Source: Cheilinus undulatus (Eukaryota > Chordata > Actinopteri > Labriformes > Labridae). Taken from it: a stretch of DNA of 64,000 bases. A model generated the notes under the pieces. That model was not told where the DNA came from and did no database searches. It saw only the letters and a list, made by a program, of their open reading frames with translations. The DNA lies in NCBI RefSeq assembly GCF_018320785.1, contig NC_054873.1, positions 35,439,196 to 35,503,195 on the forward strand, read 5' to 3'. Position 1 is the first letter of the stretch, and each line of letters begins with the position of its first letter. Shown here piece by piece: positions 1-11,689 of this stretch. Made by a program: the position numbers and the translations under genes.

Positions 1-2354
1 GCTACGTGCCAGCAAAAAGTAAACACAGCTGTGTCCGAGCGTGCACATAGCCTGTGGATTAAGGTAGTGAGATCGCAGAGAGGACAGCATTACTCTGTGG
101 AATTATCCCCCTTATGCTGACGTTTTGGATGAAAGGAAAAAGAGCAAAAAAAAGTGAAATGTTCATGCTCATGTTGTGTTGTTTGTTACAGTGATGCCTT
201 TTCACAGTTCAGTGCCAGATTGTGAGCATATCTAGGAGATGTAGAAGATATCAAGTCTGTTATTTCTGTTATTAGGTCACAGAGCTGCATGTATTGGGAG
301 TGAGCTGTGGAATGATGGAAAAGTCCACACATTTAAAGGCAGACATACAGTCAGCTACATGCCATTGTTACAACTGATGTGTGGAATAAGCAGTTAAAGG
401 GTTTAAATTTTTAGTACTGGAGTTAGGTGTTAACAAAAGGATGATCTTAGATTGTGAAGAAATAGAATGTATCAGCTGAACCTGTGACAATAGGGAATCA
501 CACTCAAGTAGAATATATCTTCAGTCTCTTGCCCCCTCCCCGTTTGCCCTGGTGGAGCCGGACTCATGGCTGAAAACGAAACTGAAACTCAAAATTTAGT
601 CCTGAAAATAGAGCTCCAACTGGCCACAATCAGGGTGCAAGGAAAAGTTATCTGCAAAATCTGCTACTTTTTTTAGACAATCTCAAGAGACAGCATCTTG
701 AGAGTCAAACAGATGAGCAACAGAGACACCACAGCCAGCACCAAAGTGGTCAATGCATGGCGACGTATCACAGCAAATATGGCAGGGGCAAATATTATCC
801 TGTCGTCTTAATTGTTAAAAGTCCATCTAAAGTAGTGAAAAAGATCTGTATTTTAGGTTTGTTGAATGACAGGCCACTGTGTTATTAACCACCAGGCCAA
901 GTTTCAGTCATGGCAAAACATCTCTAAGTTTATAAAATCAGGTTTCAAAATTACGAAAAATGTTGCAGAAAAATCTGCTCTTGAATGATGTGGGATTGGC
1001 TGTGGAATGAACTGAAGCCACACCCACTCAGGAGGAATATAATCCTCTTATATTTAAAAAATGTGTCTGATCAGAGTATCTGTCTGGCTCTGTGCTAGAG
1101 CAGGGAGACAGAAGTTGAGGATGGAATTTACTGTTTTCTGGCACAATTCTCTCTGTTATAGTGCTTTTAAAGACCCACAGGCCACCGTGGCTGATAAGAT
1201 TTGGGAAATTTATCTTACAATGAACAAAAAAAAACCTTTTAATGGAGGGAGTGGCATCAGCTCAGAACAGGCTGTACTGAGATGAACTGCTCCATGATTT
1301 TATATTGTAGTAGTGTTACAGGGGGCAGGGTAATTCCCACTAAGACCAGTGATGTCATAGGCTCATATATTTGCCCTACTCAATTTAAACAAAGCCAGGA
1401 AAGAGGTGAACAACTTTGTAATGGTCTAAACAAAAAATTCAGTCAAGCATAGATCTCAGTGTTTTGTTTACAGCAACCTTATTCAAACAAATGTGTTTAC
1501 ACACAAAGTTTGAATTTCCCTTTCCCTGTTGTGAAACTTTGAAATACTGGTGATGTCAGAAAGGTCTTGACCTCAGTTGTAATCCAAAAATGTTTTTGAC
1601 AGTCTGCAGCTTTCCATCTCTCATTCAGTGTGCAGCAAGCAGGTGTGCAACATATACGTCACCATTCTGTGTCTGGTAATATACTATTTCTCCTCACCCC
1701 TTTATAAATAAAATTCAGGATTATATTAAAATAAAATGTTACTTCTTCTTTGCATGACCACGTATCACAGAAATGTACTCCTTTTTGGATTATGTATTTG
1801 CTCAATTATTCATTTTTAAGTCTATAAACAAAGCTCAAGTAACTCTGTCATATAACATTGCACACTAACAGGTTACTGATGGTGATGAGAGATCGCACAT
1901 TAATGACTGCTTGCATCACTGCTGGTGTTCATCATTTAAAAAAGAGCTGCACAGCAGTGCCTGCATCAGTACAATTCATTCAAATGTATAATTCATCATT
2001 TACAACCTGTGAATAAAGAATCAATGATTACAACATATATTAATTTGCCAATAAGTATCTATATCTTTTTAAGGAAACAGATTCATCATATGTATATCAT
2101 AAATATTCCCAAATGTTTAAGTTTGTCAGCTTGACAGGTTCAAAAACTATAAAAACTATCTACATATATGGTATCATGCCAGGTGCAGTCACCTGAAGGA
2201 GCTTGGAACGTATGATATTAATAGGGATGTACAATTTTGGAATTTTGACATTAAGGTTTGCCTTTATTTCAAACTCATTTGAACTAAGAACACATTTTTC
2301 TTAAGTTAAATACAATCATTTATAGCAAAGACAAAAATTAATAACTTTTATAGT
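1..2354. other. AT-rich stretch, no recognised feature
   Basis: I see no gene, no transposon terminus and no simple repeat of note here. The only reading frame above 60 codons (1061-1285) has no recognisable motif and is interrupted by an A run, so I do not treat it as coding. It may be intergenic, or intronic to a gene lying to the left. Confidence 0.5.
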
Positions 2355-2463
2355 GTAAAGAATAGGGGTGTGACGAGATCTCGTGCCATGAGATCTTGCG
2401 AGATTAAAATGTCACGAGATTTCTCTTGTGTCAAAAACTGTCTAGTGAGATGTAAATCACACG

Positions 2464-4795
2464 TGGCAGCATTTTGGCTGCCCAGTTGAAATAGTAAACG
2501 GCGACCGAGTGACAGACAGGAAAAGAACAATATGCAAGCACTGTAAGAAGATGGTGCCGTAAACAGCTGCTAACACAAGCACAATGCAAGGACACCTGCA
2601 GACTCACCACAGCTCTCTGCTAAAATCAGCCGCATCAGCAAGGAGAACGCTGAAAGGACAGACAACACTGACAGATGCCTTTGGACCGAAACTTCCACAC
2701 TGAAGTGCTAGAGCAACGGCAATAACAAAAGACATAGATGTTTTTATTGCAGCTGATATGAGGCCATTCTTCGTGGTGGAAAACCGTGGGTTTTGGCAGC
2801 TCCTCCATACACTTAAACCGAAATACACTATCACGTCACACACTTATTTTACTGGCACAGTGGTGCGAGAGGTAAAAGATAACGTTGTTCAGACCCTGAA
2901 AGATGCAAAAAGTGTTGCCAAAACTACCGACAGCTGGAGCTACCTCACAATTACAGCTCACATGATTAACAGTGACTGGGAGATGGTAAATTTTGTGCTG
3001 CAGACTCGCCCACTTTTTGAGTCACACACAGGTGCAAACATAGCGGAAGTGTTACAAGCTGCTATCCCCGACTGGGAGCTTAAAAAGCCGGACCACGATG
3101 TAGCTATAGTGACGGACAAGTGCTTTGCTAGCATTCTGGTTGACAGAAAAGCAGTCTCTTCCTGTTGAGCTATCTGTCAATCAAATGAGACACGCCAATC
3201 ATTCCGCAGTGAGGTTATTCCTCAATATAATCTAAACCATTGTGGCACAAAAAAAATGTCCCCCCGTATAGTGAGAGCACATGAAGATATTAGCTAATGA
3301 GACACATTTGGTTTTTTGAACCACGCTGTAAACCAGTTTATTTTTAGTGTAAAAACCTTCTGTTTAACAGGTGTCCAGACGGGACTTCCAGTGTTCCTGC
3401 AGCCAGCCTCAAGTGGACACTCATGGTATTGGATTGGCTTCATTTTTCAGGACCGGAGGTTGCCGCTTGGATTAACCTCTCTACCTAATTTGGTCTCGGT
3501 GTAGCCCGTGTCGCACGTCTGCTCTGGTGGCTGAGACGTGTGGCTGCTTTTTTTCATTGGAGCTCAACATCTACCGCAATGCTACTGTCCAAGCAGAAGC
3601 TGCTCTGACTGCTGTTGCAAAAGGTAATTATGGACATTCCTACACGCTGGAAGAGCACCTTGGATATGCTGGATCGTTACCTGGAGCAGAAAGCCGCTGC
3701 AGCAGCAGCTCTCACCAGCCAAAAAAACAAGACAAAACGCCTGAAACTTTGATACACTTGACAGCTGTGATTTTAGAAATACCGAAGACCTTGTGAAGCT
3801 GTTTAAGCCTTTTATTTATTTATTGTTTATTTGATAGGGAGAATGCAAATTACAAAGTGCAACTTCAGCCTGTTACAAACAAGCTAAAAGTAACTAATGT
3901 TTCACATATAGCGATTATAGTTTTTGCTAGTTTCTATCTCCTCCTTTGAAGACAGTTACAACAGTCTTATGAGAAATTTACCACAGTATCTCTCATTGTG
4001 CCGCTAAAGAAAATAATTGTGTAGAGTATGGCACCAAACAAGGATGATTCCATCACAGTGGCCAAAACGAAAAGTGCAATCCTTAATAACATCTCATGCA
4101 GATACAGTAGGGTTGCATATGATTTCCTGCTGGAGAGCACAGCCCTCGACCCGAGGTTCCGAACACTGCCACAGAGCAACCCTGACTGGCATGAGGCCAC
4201 CTTTCTCAGGATACCGGAGGAGGCCAAAAAGTTGGAGGAAAATTGGGTATGAATCACTTTTATCCGCTTTCCTCCTTCTCAGTGCATACATATACTTCTC
4301 ATATCCAAGGGGGACATGAAAGTGTATTGTATCAAATTTGGAAGGTAATGAGAGTATTTTTGGTGTTTTACAGACCACAGCTGAGGAGAGGGAGCAGAGG
4401 GGAGACAGTGCAGTGGCTGGAGCTCACCATACCCCATATGTAGGGGAAGCAGCTGTGTGACCCGACCTGGATGTGGCCAAACCTGTTACTAAGAGGACAG
4501 CACTTGAAGATTTGCTAGGGGACTCTTTCTTCACTGAACCAGAGCAGTCCAACAGAGGGGTAGAGAGGGAAACTGAACTCTACAGAAGAGAACCCTCTAT
4601 CCCACTCAGTAGCTGCCCTCCTCTCAGTATCCTTTGCTGTCTCCACTTGCCAAAGCGTTCCTTTCCATCCCTGCTACCTCAGTTCCAAGGGAGCATGTCT
4701 TTTCAACTGCAGGAGACATAGTTGGTGCCTAAAGGTCTCAACTTTTGCCAGAAAATGTAGATATGCTTATAATCTTGCAAAAGAACATGGCCATT
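2464..4795 (+). pseudogene. hAT transposase pseudogene (BED finger plus hAT C-terminal region)
   Basis: A BED-type zinc finger is readable from about 2482 (CKHC, then GHLQTHH), followed without a frame change by the start of the catalytic region up to 3168. In-frame stops at 2560-2562 (TAA) and 2701-2703 (TGA) break it. The frame is lost at about 3120-3170, where an unrelated repeat is inserted. It resumes from 3501 with VARLLWWLRRVAAFFHWSST and DIPTRWKSTLDMLDRYLEQ, then ALDPRF near 4140-4160, and ends with a hAT dimerisation-like segment (YPLLSPLAKAFLSIPATSVP) near 4628-4690. A possible short intron with GT/AG ends lies at about 4246-4371. Multiple stops and frameshifts make this a pseudogene. 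The family is ZBED/hAT-like and no function is expected from this copy. Confidence 0.85.
3165..3470. repeat. Interspersed repeat nested inside the hAT element
   Basis: This segment separates two halves of the hAT transposase and contains no transposase similarity. It includes phrases such as CAGCCTCAAGTGGACACTCA and GGACCGGAGGTTGCCGCTTG, which I recognise as common in teleost interspersed repeats. Edges are approximate because I see no clear target duplication. A second foreign block of about 150 bp (roughly 3806-3950) appears to interrupt the transposase again. Confidence 0.55.
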
Positions 4796-5423
4796 TTTTA
4801 GGCTGGGCAGTGTAGATGTCACCAGCTCTGAACTCTGCATATAATAAGTTCAGAAAATACAGTTTAGTCAGCGGTTCCACTGAAAGTGTTGTGAGAGTTC
4901 TGCAGTTATTATGTTTTGCAGCTAAAAATTAAGACTAATTAGAACTAATTTTAATTCATTTTTTATTTATACATATTTTTTTCTAATTGTGGAAAAGAGT
5001 TCAATTTAAAAGTCACATTGAGCTTTAGATGGACTTTAGATGATCATACATAGTTCTTGCCCTGTTATATAGTCTAAAAAGACTTGTGAGAAAACACAAG
5101 AAAAGCTGGTCAGTTGAGTTGTAGCAAAAGGTTTAACTGGGCTTGCATGTTGTTCATTTTTTACAACTCATCATTTTTACTCAGAAAATGTCAGAAAATT
5201 AATGTGGCAATTATTGAAAGATGACGCTGATCAGTAGTTAAAACAGTCAAAAATAGACCAACATTGTTGCATTTTGTTTCAAGTCAATAAAGGACTATTT
5301 TTCCTGTCACATATTTTGTCATCAAAGTTTCTTTAAATATTTTAAAATCTCGTCTTGTTCTCGTGAACCCAATCTTGTGTCTCGTCTCCTGGACTGAGGG
5401 TCTTGTCCCGCCCCAGTAAGGAA

Positions 5424-5690
5424 CAAGATATGAACTAAGAAGCGAACCTCCACTGAATTGTATCAGGTGGTTCTGCTTAAATCTGTCATTCAGTCACAAA
5501 TTCATACTTTCTTTGCCATTCTAAGGAGAAATTTTCATATCTGTAGATACTGATGATTAGCTTTTTAAGCTATTCCTTGTTAATATTGTTATTGTGTGGA
5601 TAATATTGTGCATTCTTAAATAGAAATATAACAAAGTTATTCAAAGTAGTCTATCCCTCTCTGTTTTCTCTCTGTCAATTGTAGAACTGG
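5424..5690. other. Spacer between two transposase remnants, nothing recognised
   Basis: AT-rich sequence with no open frame, terminal repeat or simple repeat that I can support. Confidence 0.4.
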
Positions 5691-6345
5691 ACCTATGCTA
5701 AAGACAGTGCTGGGAACAAACCATTATGAGGGCATCAGTCTAAAGCCATGTGAGAACCACTCCCTTAACCAGTCCAAAGTCCACCTCACTGACCTGCTGT
5801 CAAAGACCATGGAATGCAGGTTTGGGGATGTAAGCTGTGGGAACCTGTGGTCTCTCATCAAATACTGGCCAGAGGCAGACAGAAAAGGTGGTGACCTGAG
5901 TTTTTTAGTATATAAAATCGCCAGTCTCAACAAAACATTAGAGTCATATCATTTTGTTTAACCCATAACCTCCATCTTACGTCTCTTTATTGTAGGTTTA
6001 GGTGATGCTGATGTGCAGGAGTTCATCACAGGCCTGAGGCCTGAGCTGTAGATTGGAGAAGTCCTGGACAAATGAACTGTACTGAAGTCAAGGCTATACT
6101 AGAACCTCAGTCATCTGCAAAACATCTCCAGGCCTGAAGTTTATCTGCAGCTTGGCCTGGACTGTTTGTATCCCCGCTTCTACAGCTGATTGTGAGCAGG
6201 GCTTTGGTGCCATGAAGCTGATCAAAAGTGACTGGAGGACAAGTCTAAAGAGTCAGAACCTATTGGACCTTCTGACACTTACAGTTGTCCTCTGCATCCA
6301 TTAAAGATTTTGACCCAGTCCCACCAATCAGGCTGTGGCATGTTG
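5690..6345 (+). pseudogene. Second hAT-like transposase remnant (ZNF862-like type)
   Basis: The translation contains ECRFGDVSCGNLWSLIKYWP near 5810-5870 and, after frame changes, CEQGFGAMKLIKSDWRTSL near 6190-6245. It ends with IKDFDPVPPIRLWH near 6303-6345. The cysteine/GF-x-AM-x-x-IKSDWR pattern followed by a leucine-rich helix is characteristic of the C-terminal part of ZNF862/KIAA1586-like hAT-derived proteins. In-frame stops (for example near 6049) and lost frames show decay. The wording differs from the transposase at 2464-4795, so this is a different family, not its continuation. I see no terminal repeats or TSD. An intron-derived gene remnant rather than a transposon fragment cannot be excluded. 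Confidence 0.55.
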
Positions 6346-6679
6346 GGAGCCTCTGATTTCAAAGACATGCCTTCATGAAGCAGAGACCAGCAGAGGGAGG
6401 ATGATTCAGATTAATCTCCCTTTACCCTTCACATTCCCATTTCACACACACGTGTCATGTAGTTGCTTTTTGATCTAGCATGACTTGAGGATGCCAAACT
6501 TTTCTCTACTTCCAGCACTTCTGATACCTTGTGCTTTAAACAGTGCAGTATTCAGTATTACTGATAAAGTAGCACTCCCTCCTGCCATGAGTTGTTTGTG
6601 TTTTCTTCTTCTTCAGACAGCAGCCTATTGGTAACAGGTCTAGCTGGAAATGTTTAAATTTATGGGCTGGCAAATATGT

Positions 6680-7318
6680 TTAACTAGAAAAGCACTCTGA
6701 GAGTGCAGACCTCTGCCGTTAGCCCTATTTCCCAATAGTGAAGAATCCTTAAAAATATTCCTGGATCCATCCCCATGTGCCCCCCAATACAACATTGGCT
6801 GATCAATCCCTCCGCGGTGGGGTAGAAACATGGTGAGGCAAAAACACTGGCTTTGCTACAGGTGCACTGTCATGGTGGAAGCATTGCCTGCCGGTGCCAA
6901 CAGATGCACTGACAGTCTCACCCATGGTCTCATCGGATGACCGGAAGTCATGGCAGATGGTGAATATTCCTCTATTCCTCCCAGCATTGTGAGTATTCTC
7001 GCTACAATTCACTCCAAAACTTTGAATAGAAACACACCCAAAATGCTGCTGGGATTGAAGTTACTCATGTCTGCCATCTCCTGGTGTAAAGTGGCAACAG
7101 CGCAGACCTCCGCCATTAGCCCTATCTCCCAATAGTAAAGAATCCTTTAAAAAACTCCTGGATCCAGACGATGATCCGGATCATTCCCAAAATCAGTTCT
7201 TCCTTATGCCATTTCTGACATTTCCTGAATATTTCATCAAAATCCATCCAGAACTTTTTGAGTTATGTTGCTAACAAACTAACTAACCCACCAGATAACC
7301 TCCTTGGCGGAGGTAATA
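6680..7318 (-). repeat. Interspersed repeat with internal duplication
   Basis: Two diverged copies of one motif lie at about 6697-6770 and 7100-7165 (both contain GCAGACCTC followed by TTAGCCCTAT and CCCAATAGT). The right end reads CTTGGCGGAGGTAATAAG and is preceded by a stretch asking to be read in reverse as a poly-(CAAA)-like region. Such sequence is abundant in teleost genomes. A related stretch in the opposite orientation lies at about 17806-18215. I cannot assign the family with confidence; it could be a LINE tail or a non-autonomous DNA element. Short ORFs here are not coding. Confidence 0.6.
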
Positions 7319-7319
7319 A

Positions 7320-8785
7320 GTTTATTAACACTTTACCATCCCATTGAGATGCATGTGTTAATGTTAAGTGTCTGTTACAGAGAACAGAAGGGAGAGAGAG
7401 CAATGTCTCCAGACCCTGAAAGTTTACTTTTACACTCAGTATACTCATACTGTACTGGATAAAGTCTAATGGCTAATGCCTTTACAACATTTTAATTCAG
7501 TCAAATTAAACTCAAGCTAACTATTTTTAGTGAAGCAAATTTTGAGTTGATATAAAGGCTATTTCAATTTATGCGGGGAGATATATTACAAACAAAGGTA
7601 TTGTAGGTACGTGTGGAACATAAACGATAGACAAAACTAAATTGCAGCTAAAACCTCTGCTATTTTTTTGAGCAATATGATCGTTCATCACATTTTTTGC
7701 TCATATTGTGCGGACCTAACAATAATCCTTCAAGGCAAAATTTTCAACATTACTAAAATTAAAGAAAGAGCAAGGTTTAAGATAAATACCGGATTTTCTT
7801 GCATGTTTCTGCTGATTTGAAACCTTTATTTTGAAACAGTGACAGGAAGTTATTATTAGTCTCATACTATTATGAAAGATGTTAACGCTCATGTTCTTCA
7901 GAAACACTTGATGCAGTTTTAGTGGCTGACCATTCATGTAGATTCTGAACAACACTGAAGAGATAAGACCAGTCATTTTAATCATGATTCATTCGTGTAA
8001 GATCTTGGATGTAAACTGAGCGGCTGCTCCAACCTCACTAAGCACCACATGACTACGTGAGTGTGGACCCCTGTGAAGTGGGACTTTCTGGTTAATCTCC
8101 AGCTGGCCAATAATCAGCTTAACTGTCACTGGAGTGCAGCGGGCTAATTACTAGTTTGTAGCCTGTCTAATATGGTACCAAGTCACAGATAACCTCCCTG
8201 AAAATAACCTCTACACAAAGACGCACTGAAATAGATCAGAAGACTCCCGTTATGTCTCTCACTTGAACTAGAATTGGATAATGTGACAGTTTATCATAGA
8301 AAGCAGGTTTTTAAATTGTTGTGTTGTTTTATCTTAATGCATTCAACTGTTAAAGGGATTATGTAATGTTTTTTTAAATGCATTAGTAATTTTAACTACT
8401 CAGAAGCTTGGTATTTATACTTTATGAGTCTCCATACTATGAGAAAGTGATGACTGAAGCTGTGTGTGTTCCTCTGCACTGTTTGGCCTGCCAGTCGGAT
8501 CTTCCTGCAGGTAACTATGTCATTAGGTTAACCCCACATGGAGGGTTAAGCTGCTGCATGACCAGGTAAAAGGACAGGTAGAGCAGCTGTTGAACTGGTG
8601 GGTTAATCTGGGACCAAAACCTGTCTGCAACGTTACACGAGCATCCGACCACATCGGAGGGAACATGTCAGGTAACAAAATGTTGGTAAAGCCTGAGCAC
8701 ACTAAAACTACTCACTTGCCTCCTTTAATGTGTAAGACCCAACACATGATGACAATTCATGGCAGATTTAACAGCTTATTTATTA
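7320..8785. other. Unassigned intergenic stretch
   Basis: AT-rich sequence without a gene or transposon terminus that I recognise. The small ORFs at 7716-7985 (-) and 8590-8838 (+) lack recognisable motifs, and the second runs into the Tc1 terminus. Confidence 0.4.
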
Positions 8786-8787
8786 TA

Positions 8788-10349
8788 CACCGTGTTCCAC
8801 ATTATTATGCAAATGATATTTTTCTCTTATTTTCCTAAATATTAATGCAAATGACAGTCAGAATATTTTTCAAGTCATCAGCCATTAGAGCATAATTCAA
8901 ATGTTTTTGAACAAACTTCATAATGACAAAAATTATTTTTTTTAAAATAAAAACCTCAAAATGCACTGTTCCACATTATTAAGCACAACAGCTTTTTAAA
9001 ACATTTTATAGGTTGTAAGGAACTGAAAATGGTCATTTGTAGAAATTGCAGCATCAGGGGGACATATTTACTGAAATCAAAGCTATTTCAATCAAAAACA
9101 TCTTAACAGGACAAGTTCCATGTTAACATAGGAGCCCTTCTTTGATATCACCTTCACTATTCTTGCATCCATTAAACTTGTGAGTTTTTGGAGAGTTTCT
9201 GCTAGAATTTTTTTTCCAGGATGTCAGAATATCCTCCCAGAGCTGCTGTTTTGATGTGAACTGCCTCCCACCCTCATAGATCTTTAGCTTGAGGATGCTC
9301 CAAAGGTTCTCAGTAGGGTTGAGGTCAGGGGAGAATGGGGGCCACACCATGAGTTTCTCTCCTTTTATGCCCATAGCAGCCAATGACACAGAGGTATTCT
9401 TTGCAGCATGAGATGGAGCATTGTCATGCTTGAAGAAAATTTTGCTACAGAAGGCACGATTCTCTTTTTGTACCATGGAAGAAAGTGGTCAGTAAGAAAC
9501 TCTATATACTTTGCCGAGGTCATTTTCACACCTTCAGGGACCCTAAAGGGGCCTATCAGCTCTCTCCTCATGATTCCGGCCCAAACATGACTCCACCCCC
9601 TCCTTGTTGACGTCCCGGCCTCATTGGGACATGGTGGCCATCCACCAACCATCCACTATTCCTCCATCTGGACCATCCAGGGTTGCACGGCACTCATCAG
9701 TCAACAAGACTGTTTGAAAACGAGTCTTCATGTATTTCTGGGCCCACTGCAACCATTTCTGCTCGTGAGCATTGGTTAGGGGTGGCTGAATAGTAGGTTT
9801 ATACATGACTGCAAGCCTCTAGAGGATCCTATACCTTGAGGTTGGTGGGACTCCAGAGGCACCGGCAGCTTCAAATACCTGTTTGCTGCTTTGTAATGGC
9901 ATTTTAGCATCTGCTCTCTTAATCTGACGTATTTGTCCGTCAGAAACCTTCCTCATTATGCCTTTATCTGCACAAACTCATCTGTGCTCTGAATCAGCCA
10001 CAAATTTCTTCACAGTATGATGATCATGCTTAATTTTTCCTGAAATATCGAATGTTTTCATTCCTTGTCCAAGGCATTACACTATTTGACACTTTTCAGC
10101 AGCAGAGAGATCCTTTTTCTTTCCCATATTGCTGAAACCTGTGGCCTGCTTAATAATGTGGAACATGTGGAAAAATGCATTTTGAGGTTTTTATTTTTTA
10201 AAAAAATAATAGTTATCATTATGAAGTTTGTTCAAAAACATTTGAATTATACTCTGTTGATGACTTGAAAAATATTAGGACTGTCATTTGCATTGATATT
10301 TAGAAAATCAGAGAAAAATGTCGTTTGCATAATAATGTGGAATGCTGTC
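8788..10349 (-). mobile_element. Tc1/mariner-superfamily transposon, both ends present
   Basis: Long inverted terminal repeats of about 90-100 bp face each other: the left end carries GTTCCACATTATTATGCAAA and the right end reads the same in reverse complement with a few mismatches. TA dinucleotides sit at 8786-8787 and 10350-10351, matching the Tc1 target duplication. The 1.56-kb length is normal for the group. The transposase runs on the minus strand and is broken, so this copy is not autonomous. Confidence 0.9.
9123..10127 (-). pseudogene. Tc1-like transposase pseudogene
   Basis: The reverse-strand start MGKKKDLSAAEKCQIV lies at 10127 and opens the paired-type DNA-binding region. Stops follow early (after CQIV, after SEHR and after YRIL). 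The catalytic part reads VLLTDECRATLDGPDGG (first acidic residue), HDNAPSHAA (second) and SPDLNPTENLW (third position, Glu, as in DD34E Tc1 enzymes). The C-terminus ends at 9123. At least two frameshifts separate the pieces at 9621-9806, 9365-9652 and 9123-9476. All catalytic positions are still visible, which suggests moderately recent inactivation. Confidence 0.88.
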
Positions 10350-10351
10350 TA

Positions 10352-11240
10352 GTGTGCAACAAGATGACCAACACAGCACACCACACACTAAGTTTCATCA
10401 ACAACCACCGTCTCTATTCTCAAAACCTAAAATTCAGCACAATCAAACATGACTTAAGAGTAAAAAGCTAAATGTGTCCAGCTATTAGCTACCTGCTTCA
10501 TCCACTGCAGAGGCAACTTCAGTCCAACTCCTCTGCTTCAGTCAGATTCTGGTATGATTTACAGGACATGTTTAAAAACTTGTGTTGTTTCTACAAAGCA
10601 GGAGGCCTAAGTTTGTTCTCCATTTCTGATGTCCATTTAAAGCCCTGAACATGTTGCAAGAGAATCATGGCAATATTTTGGCCTGATTCCCCACCAAAAA
10701 AAAAAAAAAAAAGTCTGATTATCTGATGGTTCTAAGGATTATCTTGACAGATTTTCCTTTGGTGTAGGGGAGTTAAGGGTGAAATTTCCCTCTCCAGCCT
10801 GCCTGTGAGACAATCAGAGCCACTCTGACTAGATGGATTAATTGTGCCTGAAGATTCACACAGCGATTACAGTGTTGATTTTAAAGAAGACATCCTGCAA
10901 CACCAGCGCAGTGCCAGGCTATGGATATACCTGCACATTCACTGTTTGCCAAATCGGGCGGACATCATCAGCAAGATTTCATTTATCAATTTTTGAGCGT
11001 CTTAAAAAGATTAATGGTATCACCATTTTATTGTCCATTTCTACTTGGGACACACCAATAGATTTTTCAAACCTTAACTGACCTTTTTTCAGATTTAACC
11101 ATTTTGTTCTTATTTTGTGCACCAAGATGACCCACACAGTAAACCACTCAATCTACAGATTTAAATCCTAGCTGCTGTGGGAGTTATATCAGTTCAGCTT
11201 CTGTCCTGCTCAGTTTCATTGTGGTTTGTTTTATAGGACA
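10352..11240. other. Unassigned stretch with a poly(A) run
   Basis: There is an uninterrupted A run near 10696-10712. I recognise no gene or element. The ORF at 10842-11081 has no conserved motif. Confidence 0.4.
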
Positions 11241-11681
11241 TGTATTTTCGGGGCGAGGGACCCCATACAGGGCAGAGAATTTTCCAAGGAACCCCACATA
11301 ACCCTCACGCCTATCAAACATATGTTAACTGCCATTTGTACTCAGAGATGCTGTATTTTCTAGTGGATGTATTCCTCACTCTTTCAGAAGAAAAAATCTT
11401 TTGCTTTGTCCTTAAACTGCATGCTTTGTTATCAGATCATGCTCTAGCTTGGCAGACTTCATGGCTTCATTTGCAAACACATGAAGACACATAACACATT
11501 TTGGTCTTCTGTCATTCTCCATAAAACCAAATGCATCCTCAGCAAAGTGACTGATGCACAACAGGTGAAAGATTTAAATCATATCTCACAATCATATGTA
11601 TATATTTGCTTTTTAATGACATGGCATTACTTTAACAATTTATTTTGAATTATTCTGCGAACCCCAGTTTGAGAACCACTG
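11241..11681 (-). repeat. hAT-like non-autonomous repeat, truncated copy
   Basis: The right end reads GTTTGAGAACCACTG, the reverse complement of the CAGTGGTTCTCAAAC terminus of the longer repeat at 39703-40455. Internal phrases are also shared in inverted orientation, for example GGGCAGAGAA with AACCCTCACG near the left side and the TGTCCTTAAACTGCATGC region. The left end is eroded. The short ORFs are incidental. Confidence 0.7.
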
Positions 11682-11689
11682 ACCTATAT

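Larger units (their letters stand above)
2363..5415 (+). mobile_element. hAT-superfamily DNA transposon, near full length, inactive
   Basis: The left terminus begins TAGGGGTGTGACGAGA and the right terminus ends TCTTGTCCCGCCCCA, an imperfect inverted repeat. It is flanked by an 8-bp target duplication with one mismatch, GTAAAGAA at 2355-2362 and GTAAGGAA at 5416-5423, the length expected for hAT. The 3.05-kb interior holds a broken BED-finger transposase and at least one nested repeat. A shorter element with the same terminus lies at 16753-18277, so this copy may represent the autonomous form of that family. Boundaries are read directly from the sequence; superfamily assignment follows from the TSD length and the transposase motifs. 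Confidence 0.85.
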
